A stretch of 64,000 nt of DNA from positions 17,275,001 through 17,339,000 of the forward strand of contig NC_056758.1 of the NCBI RefSeq assembly GCF_018687715.1. The letters run 5' to 3'. Positions 11,698 to 25,127 of the stretch are shown piece after piece (the first letter of the stretch is position 1; the number at the start of each line of letters is the position of its first letter). Under the pieces are notes generated by a model that was given only the letters and a program-made list of their open reading frames with translations, was not told where the DNA came from and did no database searches. Source of the DNA: Carya illinoinensis (taxonomy: Eukaryota; Streptophyta; Magnoliopsida; Fagales; Juglandaceae). The position numbers and the translations under genes were made by a program.

Positions 11698-12395
11698 CAC
11701 ATGCTAAGAAAAGTCCATTCAATTCTGTCATAAGCTTTACTCATGTCCAACTTCAAAGACATAAAACCATCTCTTCCAGTTCTCTTCCTTCTCAGAAAAT
11801 GTATCACCTCATAAGCCACTAACACATTATCAGTGATTAATCTGCCAGGAACAAAAGCTGTTTGAGAGGAGGAAATGATAGAGGGCAGTATCCTTTTGAG
11901 TCTATTAGCTAGCACCTTGGATATAAGCTTGTAAATCACATTGCAGAGGCTGATAGGCCTATAATCCAAGACAAATTCAGGTTTGTTTTTCTTTGGGACA
12001 AGAGTAATAAAGTATGATTTATCACAGCAGGAAAATGGCCAGAATTAAGTGCACAAAGGACAGCATCTGTAACATCTTGACCAACTACTGACCAGAAGTT
12101 CTGATAGAATAATGGAGCCATACCATCTGGGCCAGGTGCCTTGGTAGGGTGCATCTCATCAAGGACTCTTCTCACTTCCTCTTGTGTAAAGCTAGCATCC
12201 AGATTCTCCACCATAGCTGGGGTTATTCTGCCTATTAGTCCTTGTAAGAACTCCATATTTCCCGAGACTTCAGATTCTTATAAAAGATTAGAGAAATACT
12301 CTATAATAACTTCATCTCTAGCCTCATTAGTCTGCCACACCCCATTTGAGTCCTTTATACCATTTATCCAATTCTTTTTCTTTCTTTGAGATGCT
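11698..12395 (-). pseudogene. L1 ORF2 reverse transcriptase, N-terminal part, frameshifted and truncated
   Basis: After the linker (KKKNWINGIKDSNGVWQTNE in one frame) come MHPTKAPGPDGMAPLFYQNFW, typical of the start of plant L1 RT, then in another frame DYRPISLCNVIYKLISKVLANR, SQTAFVPGRLITDN and LKLDMSKAYDR. The last contains the first catalytic aspartate. The FADD box and everything after it are absent because homology ends at about 11698. Frameshift between the two blocks at about 11950-11990. Confidence 0.9.
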
Positions 12396-13494
12396 TTATG
12401 ATGAAAAAAATTTGGAATTTTTATCTCCTTGAGCTAGCCATAAAGCCTTAGATCTTTGTCTCCACATAGTCTCATTTCTTTGTAACCATTTCTGAACCTC
12501 TTCTCTTGCTTCTTGTAGCTTCTGTTTATCAAGAGAAAGAGGATCCATCTGATGAGCCAACTGCAATTTCTCCTGTGCTACTTTTAGACTTCTCTGCACA
12601 TGCCCAAAACTAGCTTTGTTCCACACAGTTAACTTCTCTCCACAGCATTGAATCTGCTTCATAATAGTACCCAAATCTCTCCTGCCATTAACTCCCCTCC
12701 AAGCTCTCTGAACAATCTGTTTACAATCTGGAGCTTCAACCCACATGGCCTCAAATCGAAACAATCTTCTCCCCACCTGCCTTTGAACTCTTTCAGTCAG
12801 CTTTAATATAATAGGCACATGATCAGAATAAGCCACAATACCATGGAGCACAGTGGCCATTGGATAAAGGGAGTGCCACTTAAAATTCGAAAAAAACCTG
12901 TCTAACCTCTCACTTATAGTTTGTCCCCCCTCTCTCCTGTTGCACCAAGTAAAAGGATTTCCTTCAAATCCTAGATCATGTAAGTGACATTCCTCAATAA
13001 AATCTTTAAAGGCTTTCATCTAACTGAAATCTAACTCTACCCCCACTCTTCTCATCATTGCTCATTATCTTATTAAAATCACCCATTAATAACCATCCCT
13101 TATCACTAGGGACTTTGATAGATCTCAACAAATACCATGACTCATATCTCCTACTAACATCTGGTTTACCATATACACCAATTAACCACCAAGACTCACT
13201 ATTCTCCCCCTCCTCAGTAACATTTGCATGAACATGGAATCTTGAATAGCTTTGTATTTCTACTGTAAAATTGTTCTTCCAGTATAGTGCTATCCCACCA
13301 CTCCTACCTTCACAACTTACTGCTAAGCAACCATAGAACCCTAGCTTAAACTTTAACTTTTCCATAACTTTAGAATGAAGTCTTGTTTCTTGAAGAAACA
13401 AAAAATCAGGAGCTTGTTTTTTGACCAAGTCAGAAAGGGATTGAATTCCCAGTGGGTTCCCAAGCCCACGGGAATTCCAACTTATAAAACTCAT
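12396..13494 (-). pseudogene. L1 ORF2 endonuclease (apurinic/apyrimidinic-type) and linker, frameshifted
   Basis: Translation from 13494 starts MSFISWNSRGLGNP and continues with FLQETR, GGIALYW and LMGDFN, all hallmarks of the plant L1 exonuclease-endonuclease-phosphatase domain that nicks target DNA. A frameshift near 13006-13020 moves the reading to a second frame with the C-terminal motifs NPFTWCNRR, SERLDRF and YSDHVPI. The following 130 residues form the usual linker (LWLAQGDKNSKFF). Conserved catalytic E (in QET), D (in GDFN) and SDH residues are visible. Another frameshift at about 12400 makes the copy non-functional. Confidence 0.9.
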
Positions 13495-13497
13495 TGA

Positions 13498-13800
13498 TCT
13501 CGATAGAGTTGGTGCACAGCCTCTGCCGATACCAAAACATTTGAAACCACCCCCTTTTGTTTACTCTTCTTAAAAGAATCAACTTCATCACTAGAAAAAG
13601 CAATAAATTTACCTCTCTTTTTACCACCTGCAGCAACTTTGCCTCCTGAAATCTCCTCCACATTTCTTTTCTTCTTTGATACATCAGCAATAGAGTGGCA
13701 TCTTGCTCTCTCCTTCCAAGTACTTCTAGTATTTCTACCTTGCTTCTGACCAACATGCAGGGATACTTTTGAATTTCCAATACCTTGGGCTTGAAAAATA
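13498..13800 (-). pseudogene. L1 ORF1 C-terminal fragment
   Basis: One minus-strand frame reads a basic, low-complexity tail (HVGQKQGRNTRSTWKERARC early, then KKKRNVEE and AAGGKKRGKFIAFSSDE) and ends RDQ-stop. Plant L1 ORF1 proteins are nucleic-acid-binding chaperones with such basic C-termini. The stop overlaps the ORF2 start (ATGA), the usual arrangement in these elements. The N-terminal part is not present. Confidence 0.6.
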
Positions 13801-13832
13801 AGGCCTTGTCTCGTTTGTCGTTTGTCTCGTTT

Positions 13833-14490
<658 letters not shown>

Positions 14491-16504
14491 TGTGATAACC
14501 CCTTTTTACATGTATTTTTACTGAATGAGTGTTTTTAATTTAATTAATATAATAGTCATTTTATTTTAAATTATTTTATTTTAAATTGGTTTTAATTTAT
14601 TTGATGTTGTGTTTAATTTATTTAGTCGCTTTATGTTTTTAAAATCATTTTCGGCGGATCGGTTTTTGGTTTCCGGAGTGAGGACTGGACCTCATTTCTT
14701 TTCCCCCATCTTTTCTTTTTCTTTTCTCTTTTTCTTTTTATTTTTCCTTTTTCATTCTTTTTCCTTCTTTTTCTTTCTTTTCTTCTTCTTTCTTCTTCCT
14801 CCTCTCCCGCGTACGCACAACAGCCCCTTTTCTCCCCATTCCCGTCGCTGTCGTTGACCAGCCCAGACCTGCCGCCGCCAGCTGACGTAGCTGACACAAA
14901 CACAGGGTTCGAACCCCCTCCGGCCGGTGCACCACCCCACCAAATATCTCCCCCATCCGGCCAACTGTTAGCCCCCTATGCCCCTTCTAAGCCGCACAGA
15001 TTCTTGTTGATTTCGGCGCCGTCGCTCCACCTCTAGCCACCACCTCCTCACAGCTTCTTCCCCTACCTCTTGCCGACCTAACCCACCCAATTTCGGCCTC
15101 GATCCGTTGCCGGAGCAGCTCCCACAAACTCAACTCCGTTCAGCCCCTTTAAGCTCCTCCACCGCCGTTTCCACCACCGCCGTTTCCACCACCACCCACA
15201 ACCAAAGCTCACTTCCTTTACCTTCATAAACATCTCAAGACCTTTTCCTATCCATTTTGTGCCTTGGTTTTTCCCCGTTCGAAAGTGGGTAATTTATTAC
15301 CCAAGGCCACAGTGTAAAATACACTGTTACATTGCTTTTCCTCCTCCTTTTGCAACGCCGCGAGCTTTCAAAAAATATCGTATAGTGCTATAAGTATTTT
15401 TCAAACTCTACTTTTAGATTTAAATATATTTTTCTCTTACAATAATTTATCTGGTTGGTTGGTTGGTTGATTTCGGACTGAGTTCTAGGAGTTTGGGGGT
15501 CGGATGGATTGAGGACGAAGTTGCTTGATTTGTGATTGGTTGGTTGGTTTGTGCCTTGAGATTGCATTTACATGGTGCATGCACATGCATTTTATTTAAA
15601 TTGAGAAAATCCTGTTTTATTGGTGTAAATGGATTTTCGGGTGCGTGTGTCTCACGAGCACAAGCCGAGATGGGTTATTATCTTAGTGGAGCTCTTCTGT
15701 TCATTCGGGAGCGTAATATACTGAGTGATATCCCTTGAGTTAATGCTGGGCGACAACGGGAGCGGGCGGGATGGTAACGCTCTACGTACCTACTCCGTGG
15801 CCCTTTGTTGGCGAGGGCTAGAGGATGCTTGGCTACGAACGCACGGGGCATGAAATTGGGCATCGCTCGTTTAGGTGTCACACGTGTGATCGTTACCTGC
15901 GGTGTGGTACAGGAGCCAGGGTGTGCGGATGACCCCTAGGGGAGGTCATGGTGCATACGGATTAATTGGTTAATGAATTGAGTTGGATATGGGCCAAATG
16001 AGACTTTTGGCGAGTTTTGGAAAGGATATGTTTTTGGGCCAAATGGAATTTTTGGCGTGCGTGGAAAAATATGGTTTTGCGGGTTATGTGCATTGGCATC
16101 CTTTCATGCATATTGTTTGAGTTTTAATATGTTTTTATCTAGTGGTATTTGGATTTTACTTAGCTGCGGCACCATTTTTTGTACCGTAGATTTTGGTGCA
16201 GAGTTCGAGGAGGAGGAGGAGGCTGAGCCCGAGGATGAGGCTTTGTAGTTGGTTTGTAGTTGGCTTTAAAACAATATTCGTAGTTTGTAATATTTTATTA
16301 TGTATGTTTTGAACAGCTTTGTATTAAACTAAGAAAAATTCTCGTACTTAGTTATGACTTTCGTTATCCGCTGCGTGTTTCCTTTTGCTCATTTGTTGCT
16401 TATACACACACTTAGCACTCATCGTTAGGGTGGTGACCTGTGTTGTCATCATCCGAACGTCTCAATTTTCCCGTGTCTGTATGTGGGGATTTGGGGGCGT
16501 CACA
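14491..16504 (+). repeat. 5' LTR of the non-autonomous element
   Basis: 2014 bp. After an AT-rich U3 it has a long pyrimidine tract (14698-14810), a GC-rich stretch (14810-15200) with chance ORFs, then ggttggttgg repeats and a GC-rich core with the gtgcatacggattaattgg motif. It ends gggggcgtcaca. Confidence 0.92.
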
Positions 16505-16506
16505 AG

Positions 16507-16518
16507 TGGTATCAGAGC
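16507..16518 (+). other. Primer-binding site (tRNA-iMet)
   Basis: tggtatcagagc two bases after the LTR end at 16504. Confidence 0.92.
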
Positions 16519-16787
16519 GGTTTGTCTCTGGGTAAAACCACATGTCCCGTAGGTAGTATCAGAATGTTTTTAAAGTTGTGTTTTAAAATTTATTTTAAGT
16601 AAAGTTGTTATTTGACATGTTTTATTTGTTTGAGCTTATTTGCTTGTTTTATTTATTTAGTTATGTTATTGCATGCTGGTTTCTTTTTGTTTCTTGTTAT
16701 GTGGTGTTGGTTTGTGGTTTTTGGTTTTATGTTGTTGGTTTTTATTTGTTTTTCTTAAAGGGGGTCAAAGGTTGTGGTGGCAAAAAA

Positions 16788-17912
16788 ATGGTTAGGCCAA
16801 GAAATTTTACTCAAGAGCCTCGGGACTATACGCCGAGAGATGATACCATAGCCCAAGTGCTACGGCAAATGACTGAGTTCATGCAACAGAATTTTAGGCC
16901 ACAGCAAGGATGGCTTTGGCTACAACAGGGAGGGCCTTGGCTATACCCAGGAGGGCCTAGTGGCATGGTGCAAGCTAGATGCACCTATGAGTGCTTTTTG
17001 GCGCATAGATCTTCACCCTTCACTGGAGAAGAGGATCCACTTCAAGTTGGAAAGTGGGTCAGAGACTTAGAAAGAACTTTCGAAGTATGTGGTTGCACTG
17101 AAGCGCAACAAGTCCTCTATGCCAGCTATCTGTTGCAAGACATCGCTTCTGAGTGGTGGGATACGAAGAGAGTAATGCTAGAATCAAAATTGGGATCTTT
17201 TGCTACTGTGACCTGACCGTGATTTAAGAAAGAGTTTATTGATCGCTTCTTTCCCGCTTCTGTAAGGCGGCAAAAAGAAAGAAAGTTCTCAAGCTTGGTC
17301 CAAGGGAGCAGGACCGTGGAACAATACGCCCGGAAATTTATAGAACTTGGGCGATTTGCTCCCCACCTCATCGCCTCGGAGGAGATGCAGGCCGAGCGTT
17401 TCCAGGAGGGTCTACGTCCTGATATACACCGAATGGTGGTCAGCCACCGGATATCCACTTTTCAAGAATTAGTTAATTTGGCCACTCTAACAGAGCGTGA
17501 GGTTAGTTTGAGTGTGGACACCCCTCTAGGTCAGAAGAGGCTGAACATTGATGGTGAAGGAAGCAGTTCTGGATCGCCACAAAAGTTTATGCAGAGGACA
17601 GGAATCCAATCGTTGGCAACCCCCGGTGTGCGTATGGGGGGCCGAGTTCCAATTTGTGGCAGATGTAATAGAGCTCACGGAGGCGAGTGTCATCTGGGTA
17701 GTAACCAATGTTTTGAATGCGGTCAGACGGGGCATTTTGCTCGTGAGTGCCCTAGTCGAGTTCAAGAAAGCCGTGGAGCTCGTCACAGTGGTAGAACTAA
17801 CCAGAGGCATTTAGCTCTGGCTCGAATGTATGCAGTGACTCTTGGTACCGTTGGAGGCGAGGTTACAGAGACTCAAAATGCTGGAGTCATGGCAGGTATG
17901 GGTCTAATTTAA
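16788..17912 (+). pseudogene. gag polyprotein with two in-frame stops
   Basis: The frame opens MVRPRNFTQEPRDYTPRDD and reads for 374 codons. Capsid-type motifs follow: a P-F-x-G-E-E-D-P segment, then LERTFEV and SEWWDTKR, the retrotransposon gag core. At codons 143 and 145 (17214-17216, 17220-17222) two TGA triplets stand where related gags usually have TGG tryptophan codons, ahead of FKKEFIDRFFP. The same frame continues through SRTVEQYARKFIELGRFAPH to two zinc-knuckle-like clusters: CGRCNRAHGGEC (residues 290-301) and the CCHC CFECGQTGHFAREC (308-321). It ends shortly after RMYAVTLG, where protease should begin. Gag packages element RNA in virus-like particles; this copy can no longer do so without readthrough. 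Confidence 0.88.
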
Positions 17913-20474
17913 TCTTTCATGATGAATGCCTGGTGTGGTTTGTTTTTTTTTTTATTATCGAGGCTTGGAGAGAATGGCATGATCGGGGTGATCTTTTAGC
18001 GAAGTAGAATAATTGAGTTCTTTGGTTCCGTGGAGTTTATAACGTAGTAGGTTGTAAATTCAACAAATTTTGATGTTAGATTTTATGAAATTGCAACAAA
18101 GTTTTAAACTTTGGGGCCTTATAGATTTTAGGAAAATAAGTTTATGGTAATTAAGGTGTTAGGTTCGACAAGCTTTGGGGGGTGGGGGGGATAATTAAAT
18201 TTTGAGTTTTAGATTTCATGATTCGGATGAATAATTTGGTGGCAATTGGGGCTTTAGATTTTACAAGCTTTTAAGGTGAATGTTTTGGATTAAAGCCACC
18301 AATCTTGAGAATTTCATAAAATAATTTATTATCTAGTAATGTTTTAGAATTTGAAAGATTTGGGAGTCGATTTTTCTTTTATGGGATGTAAGTTCCTTGA
18401 TCTTAGAAGTTCCGGAAGATGATTCTTATTTGATTTAAGGTTTTAGAATTGCAGAGTTGAAGGACTGATTTATAATAAGAATGGAGTTCTTAGTTTTACA
18501 GACTTAGTGCTGTAGCTTGATCTACTCTAGTGAGTGATTAGTTTGTAACCATTAAAATGGGGTTGATTGGAGTTGAGTTATTGATATGAAAATTTTTCTA
18601 TAGTAGATTTCTTTGAGGATTGGCGGTAATGATCTAGTTCGTGTAATTCTTTAAGGATTGAAGATATCGAGCTAGTTTAGAAAATAATTATTGTTAACTC
18701 AAGGTTGTAGTAGCAGATTTTAGGAAATGATTTTATTGATTCGAAAGATATAGGTCCATCAGGGTGTTGAAAATAGTAGATTTTGTGTTGGTATTGAATA
18801 CGATTAAATTTGAGGCTATATGATCCGTAGACTTTTGGGAATGGATTCTTAGCAGGTCTAAGGTCATTCTCAGTACCAAACTTTAAGCAATGGCTAGTTG
18901 CTGATTTAAGGATATAAGTTGAGTAGATTCAGGAATGATTCTTGTTGAGTTAAGGATATAAGTCCAGATGATGGAAATGTAATAATGGATCACTTGTACG
19001 TTTGAATGATTTTTGGTGTTGGTTAAGAGTGCATGTAATCGATGAGTAGTAATGGTAAGTGCGTATGGATTTCAGGGAGTGCTAGTCCTAGTCTCATCTA
19101 TTTTTCGCTTGGTAGGAGTTGAAGAGGAATCTGTGTGGTAATATTAAATTCAAGAGATTTTGGCTTTGAGTTGTTTGGTAAGTTGAACGGAATGTGCAAT
19201 CGAAGCGGGTTACCCATTGGGATGATGGTTTGAAACAATTGTTGTATTTATCTTGAGAATTAATTACAATTTGAAGTCATAGGAATTTAAATTTGTGAGG
19301 CTATACTTTTCTTTGGAAATCAAGTATCCAGTTGGGAGAATTAGGGACATTGTTAATTTACCTGAAAAGAGATTGTTAGGTCACCATGTGTGGTATATAT
19401 GTAATCTTGGAAATCTTGGAAATTGAAACTTATGCACCAACGGTGGGTAGCATAATCATATGTATGAAGTAATAAAACGTTAGGATCCATGAATGTTGTT
19501 TAATAGTTTTTGATGGATTGAAGATTTAAACAGTATGGCCTGTCTTGAGATTTATTTGTGAAGTGCTATTGAAGGAATTAGTTGTAATAAGACTAAAGTT
19601 TTTGAGAGTACAAGTAGGTGGGTGAGTTACCAAGAGCGTTTCGATTATGTCTAGGTGAAGTCAATGGTAGTTTATAGTGAGTTAGTTATTACAAGATTAG
19701 ATGTTATTCAAAATATAGGTAATAAGCTTGAAGTGTGGGATATCGGATAGAGGTTATAGGCGCTCTCGTTGGTTGGCCAAGAAGGACTTGGGCCTTTTGG
19801 AGATGTTCCTTATCTTTAGAAGAGACAGGTGTATTTTGGGATGATGTTATGTGTTTTCAAATTGTGGTCTGGAGGTTGATTAGTACTGGTTTCTGTCATC
19901 AATCAATGGATGTATTTTTGCGGAATGTTGGTTTTCATTTAGGGTAGCGATGGCCAACTGAGGAATGAGTGGAGATTTGTGGTTTTTGGAAGTATATGAT
20001 TCTCTATGGAAATGTGGTAAAGGCTTTTTTGTGATTAGGTGTGGATTGAGCTTGTACTTCATGATATTAATTTTTGAGGATATAGCCTTTATGTATTTTG
20101 GTGAGTTATCAGAGTGCGCACGAAAACATGATTTTTGAAAATTCTTAGAAGTTCAAATTTTGTGTTGATTTTGCAGAATTAGTAGTGATTCAAAGTTTTA
20201 ATGGGAGATTACTCTTTTGGTCGTGCAATTTGGTTTATGGATGGTTAACTTTGGAAGTGGCTATTAGGTTACCAAAGTTGGAATGGGATGAAAGTTTGAA
20301 AGGTAAAGCAGAGACGTCGTTGATATTAGTAATTTATGGTGTGAAGATAATAACCATTGGATTTGTTGGGAGTTGTCGATGATATGTATCTCTCAGTTAT
20401 GTTCAGAGTTGTATCTTGTATCTTTTTGGCACTGGTGTTTGATCTTGCAAATTTCAAGGACGAAATTTATTTTT
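17913..20474 (+). other. Non-coding, C-poor interior of the element in place of pol
   Basis: About 2.56 kb with strong plus-strand depletion of C and many agatttta/gaattt words. No ORF longer than about 70 codons and none with a pol motif. In autonomous relatives protease through chromodomain would occupy about 4 kb here. The sequence may be unrelated filler, as in large retrotransposon derivatives, or extremely decayed. Confidence 0.7.
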
Positions 20475-20486
20475 AAGGGGGGAGAA
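20475..20486 (+). other. Polypurine tract
   Basis: aaggggggagaa directly before the TGTGATGACC start of the 3' LTR. The preceding caaggacgaaatt is the classic pre-PPT motif of chromoviruses. Confidence 0.92.
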
Positions 20487-22511
20487 TGTGATGACCCCTT
20501 TTTACGTATATTTTCACTGAATGAATCTTTTTAATTTAATTAATATAGTAGTCGTTTTATTTTAAATTATTGTATTTTAAATTGGTTTTAATTTATTTAA
20601 TGTTGTGTTTAATTTATTTTAGTCGTTTTATGTTTTTAAAATCGTTTTCGGCAGATCGGTTTTTAGTTTCCAGAGTGAGGACTGGACCTCATTTCTTTTC
20701 CCTCATCTTTTCTTTTTCTTTTCTCTTTTCCTTTTTCTTTTTCCTTTTTCTTTCTTTTTCCTTCTTTTTCTTTCTTTTCTTCTTCTTTCTTCTTCCTCCT
20801 CTCCCGCATACGCACAGCAGCCCCTTTTCTCCCCATTCCCGTCGCTACCTTTGACCAGCCCAGACCTATCGCCGCCGGCCGACATGGCCGACACAGCCAC
20901 CAGCATTCGAACCCCCTTCGGCCGGCGCACCACCCCACCAAATATCTCCCCCATCCGGCCAGCCATTAGCCCCCTACGCCCCTTCTCAGCTGCATGGATT
21001 CTTGCCGATTTCGGCACCGTCGCTCCACCTCCGACCACCACCTTTTCACAGCTTCTTCCCCTACCTCTTGCTGACCTAACCCACCCAATTTCGGCCCCAA
21101 TCCGTTGCCAGAGCAGATCCCACGAGCTCAACTCCGTTCAGCCCCTTTAAGCTCCTCCTCCGCCGTTTCCACCACCACCCAAGGCCAAAGCTCACTTCTT
21201 TTAGCTTTATAAATATCTCAAGACCTTTCCCTATCAATTTTGTGCCTTGTTTGTCCCCGTTCGAAAGTGGGTAATTTATTACCCACGGCCACAATGTAAA
21301 ATACATTGTTACGTTGCTTTTTCTTGGCCTTTTACAATGCCACGAGCTTTCGAAAAATACCGTATAGCACTGTAATTATTTTTCAAACTCTACTTTTAGA
21401 TTTAAATATATTTTTCTCTTACAATAATTTATCTGGTTGGTTGGTTGGTTGATTCCAGACTGAGTCTGAGGAGTTCAGGGGTCAGATGGATTGAGGACAG
21501 AGTTGCTTGATTTGTTGATTTGTGATTGGTTGGTTGGTTTGTGCCTTGAGATTGCATTTACATGGTGAATGCACGTGCATTTTATTTAAATTGAGAAAAT
21601 CCTGTTTTATTGGCTTAAATGGATTTTCGAGTGCGTGTGTCTCACGAGCCCAAGCCGGAATGGGTTGTTATCTCGGTGTACTTCCTCTGTTCATTCAAGA
21701 GCGTAATATACTGAGTGATGTCCCCTGAGTTGTTGTTGGGCGACAACGGGAGAGGGCGGGATGGTAACACTCTACGTAATGACTCAGTGGCCCTTCGCTG
21801 ATGAGGGCTAGAGGATGCTTGGCTACAAACGCGCGGGGCACAGAATTGGGCATCGCTCATTTAGGTGTCACACACGTGGTCATTACCTGGAGTGTGGCAC
21901 AGGAGCCCGGGTGTGCGAATGACCCCTAGAAGAGGTCATGGTGCATACGGATTAATTGGTTGATGGATTGAGTTGGATATGGACCAAATGAGACTTTTGG
22001 CGAGTTCTGGAAAGGATATGTTTTTGGGCCAAATGGGATTTTTGGCGTGCGTGGAAAAATATGGTTTTACGGGTTATGTGCATTGGCATCCTTTCATGCA
22101 TATTGTTTGAGTTTTAATATATTTTTATCTAATGGTGTTTAGATTTTACTTACCTGCGGTACCATTTTTAGTACCTTAGATTTTGGTACAGAGTTCGAGG
22201 AGGAGGAGAAGGCTGAGCCCGAGGATGCGGCTCCGCCGGAGTTCTGAGTGGAGATATGCTTTGTAGTTGGTTTTAAAACAATATTCGTAGTTTGTAATAT
22301 TTTATTATGTATGTTTTGCACAGTTTTGTATTAAATTAAGAAAAATTCGGGTACTTAGTTATGACTTTCATTATCTGTTGCGTGTTTCTTTTTATACATT
22401 TGTTGCTTATATACACACTTGGCACTTGTCGTTGGAGTAGTGACCCGTGTTGTCATCATCCAGACATCTCAATTTTCCCGTGTCTGTATGTGGAGATTTG
22501 GGGGCTTCACA
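20487..22511 (+). repeat. 3' LTR of the non-autonomous element
   Basis: 2025 bp, collinear with the 5' LTR along its whole length, ending ggggcttcaca before the ctctt target duplication. Differences include an extra segment near 22232-22262 and scattered substitutions. Confidence 0.92.
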
Positions 22512-23656
<1,145 letters not shown>

Positions 23657-25009
23657 TGATGAGTGTGCGAAAGTGCACTCTAAATATCCTATTATTGGAC
23701 TAAAATGCTAAAATGTGAATAGAAATCATAGGAATTAATGTGCATTCTTTAATTGAATTTCTATTTACGTCGGGATACTCCTAAGCAGTTTTTTTTATGT
23801 TTAATTTCAGAGTTTATAAAAGAGCAAGTCAAGCCTAGTCAAATTCAAAGGAAGAAATTCATGGGGTTTGAGAGCAATTTGGAAGAAAAGAAAAAAAAAT
23901 CATAAAATGAAACCACAAGAAGTCCAAGTCCGAAATTCACTAGGAGACAGTCTGGATATATTTTAGTTATTTTAGTGTTTTGACTGTATCTTTTTACTCA
24001 TATATCTGATTGATACGATTCTTAATGCATTAGAAAGCTATTTTAAAGGGCTATAACTTTGTCTCTAATAAGGATTTCCAAATTCGAACTCCTGAAGGTC
24101 GTACGTGACTGCCAAGATAAATCCTAAAATTTAGACGATTTTTTTATGCATAAATTAAGAGGACATTAGGGTTTCCTTCCTATCCTATATAAGCATATCA
24201 TTAGCATGAAATGGAGGAGGGGGATGAGGCACAAGAAGTAGATCTGAAGAGAGGAGAAAATCACTTCCATGGCTACCGTTCGCTTCAGTTTTCTCTGGAG
24301 ATTTTTGTTGTCTAGTATATTTATGGGTAACTAAATTCTCAAGTAGGGTTAGAGATGAACTTGCACATTAGATGGTATTTCTAATTTATTTTGAATTCAT
24401 GTATTTGATTTTCAATTGCTAAAACTCTTTTGTTTTATCATTCTCAATTCATCGTTGATGTTTTCTTCTCCAAATAATCATAGAATTTATTCTGTTTATG
24501 GATTCAGTCATGCTTTTTCTATTGAATGGATTAGTTCTTTGATTATGTTTGGATCAATTATTTTATCTATATTGATTTAGTTGTTTACTACAATATCGCT
24601 ATCTGAGTATATTGTCGTCATTGGATTTTCTCAATAGGGGTAGTAATTTACATATCTTAAAAGTGGTGAATGTTTTTTCAAAGGGTTACATTTGATTTAA
24701 TTTTAGTTTATAAATCTATACCTTCCGATTGGAAATTTCATAAATTGAGTTCCTAATTGTGTTATCCAATGAAATAAGAATAATTAAAATATCGGATTTG
24801 TGCAAGGGATTTCCGACGCTCTACTGTTCGTAAAATTTGAGTACTTTTTTCGTTAATCACTTTGCTTCATTTTAATTTACATTTAAAATTAATCTTTATT
24901 CTCCATTACTTATTTAATATTTTTCTTTAGTTTCTTTGTCCCTCTTGCTATTCTTTTAATTTGTCTCCCTATAGAATTGACACCCCAAAGCTATGCTACA
25001 ACTACCGCA
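23657..25009 (+). repeat. Solo LTR of a Ty3/gypsy element inside the inverted repeat
   Basis: About 1.35 kb beginning TGATGAGTGTGCG and ending near tacaactaccgca, without internal domains. It is homologous in reverse to 49600-51520: shared features include a gagacaaagtt-type block, atatatgag, and a caca/tttcttgtgg block. It separates middle and inner parts of the left arm. A tttga motif occurs at both edges (23648-23652, 25016-25020) but does not fit TG/CA ends neatly, so the exact borders are uncertain. Confidence 0.7.
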
Positions 25010-25029
25010 TTATTCTTTGAGCGTAATCA

Positions 25030-25118
25030 ACAATACATCACTTTTCCTTTTCTGATAGGCTCAAAGGATGGAGAATTGAATATAAGCAATGCAGTAATGG
25101 AAGATTTGACTTGGTAAT
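25030..25118. repeat. Large inverted repeat, left arm, innermost segment
   Basis: Sequence from acaatacatcac to ttggtaat is the reverse complement, with few mismatches, of 25128-25220. The innermost 23 bases (25096-25118 against 25128-25150) differ at one position. The loop is nine bases, 25119-25127. Confidence 0.93.
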
Positions 25119-25127
25119 GGAAGATCA

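Larger units (their letters stand above)
11698..13825 (-). mobile_element. L1-type LINE fragment, 3' part missing
   Basis: Minus-strand sequence encodes in order the end of ORF1, the ORF2 endonuclease and the first part of the reverse transcriptase, then stops abruptly at about 11698 against LTR sequence. Plant L1 copies are usually truncated at the 5' end by incomplete reverse transcription; loss of the 3' half points to later deletion or rearrangement at this junction. Confidence 0.85.
14491..22511 (+). mobile_element. Complete Ty3/gypsy chromovirus-type LTR element without pol (non-autonomous)
   Basis: LTRs at 14491-16504 and 20487-22511 both start TGTGAT and end TCACA. The 5-bp sequence ctctt flanks both sides (14486-14490 and 22512-22516), a target-site duplication that proves a complete insertion. 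A tRNA-iMet PBS follows the 5' LTR and a polypurine tract precedes the 3' LTR. The 3982-bp interior has a gag gene but no recognisable protease, RT, RNase H or integrase. The LTRs differ at many sites by eye, so the insertion is not recent. It landed in the left arm of a pre-existing inverted repeat. Confidence 0.93.

Noticed and set aside
14895..14920. tRNA-like B box (gggttcgaacccc)
   Set aside because: No A box or cloverleaf around it and the motif is not preserved in the partner LTR.
14609..15036. ORFs on both strands in the GC-rich part of the LTR, also at 20570-21150 (up to 142 codons)
   Set aside because: They overlap in several frames, differ between the two LTRs and match no protein; they follow from base composition.
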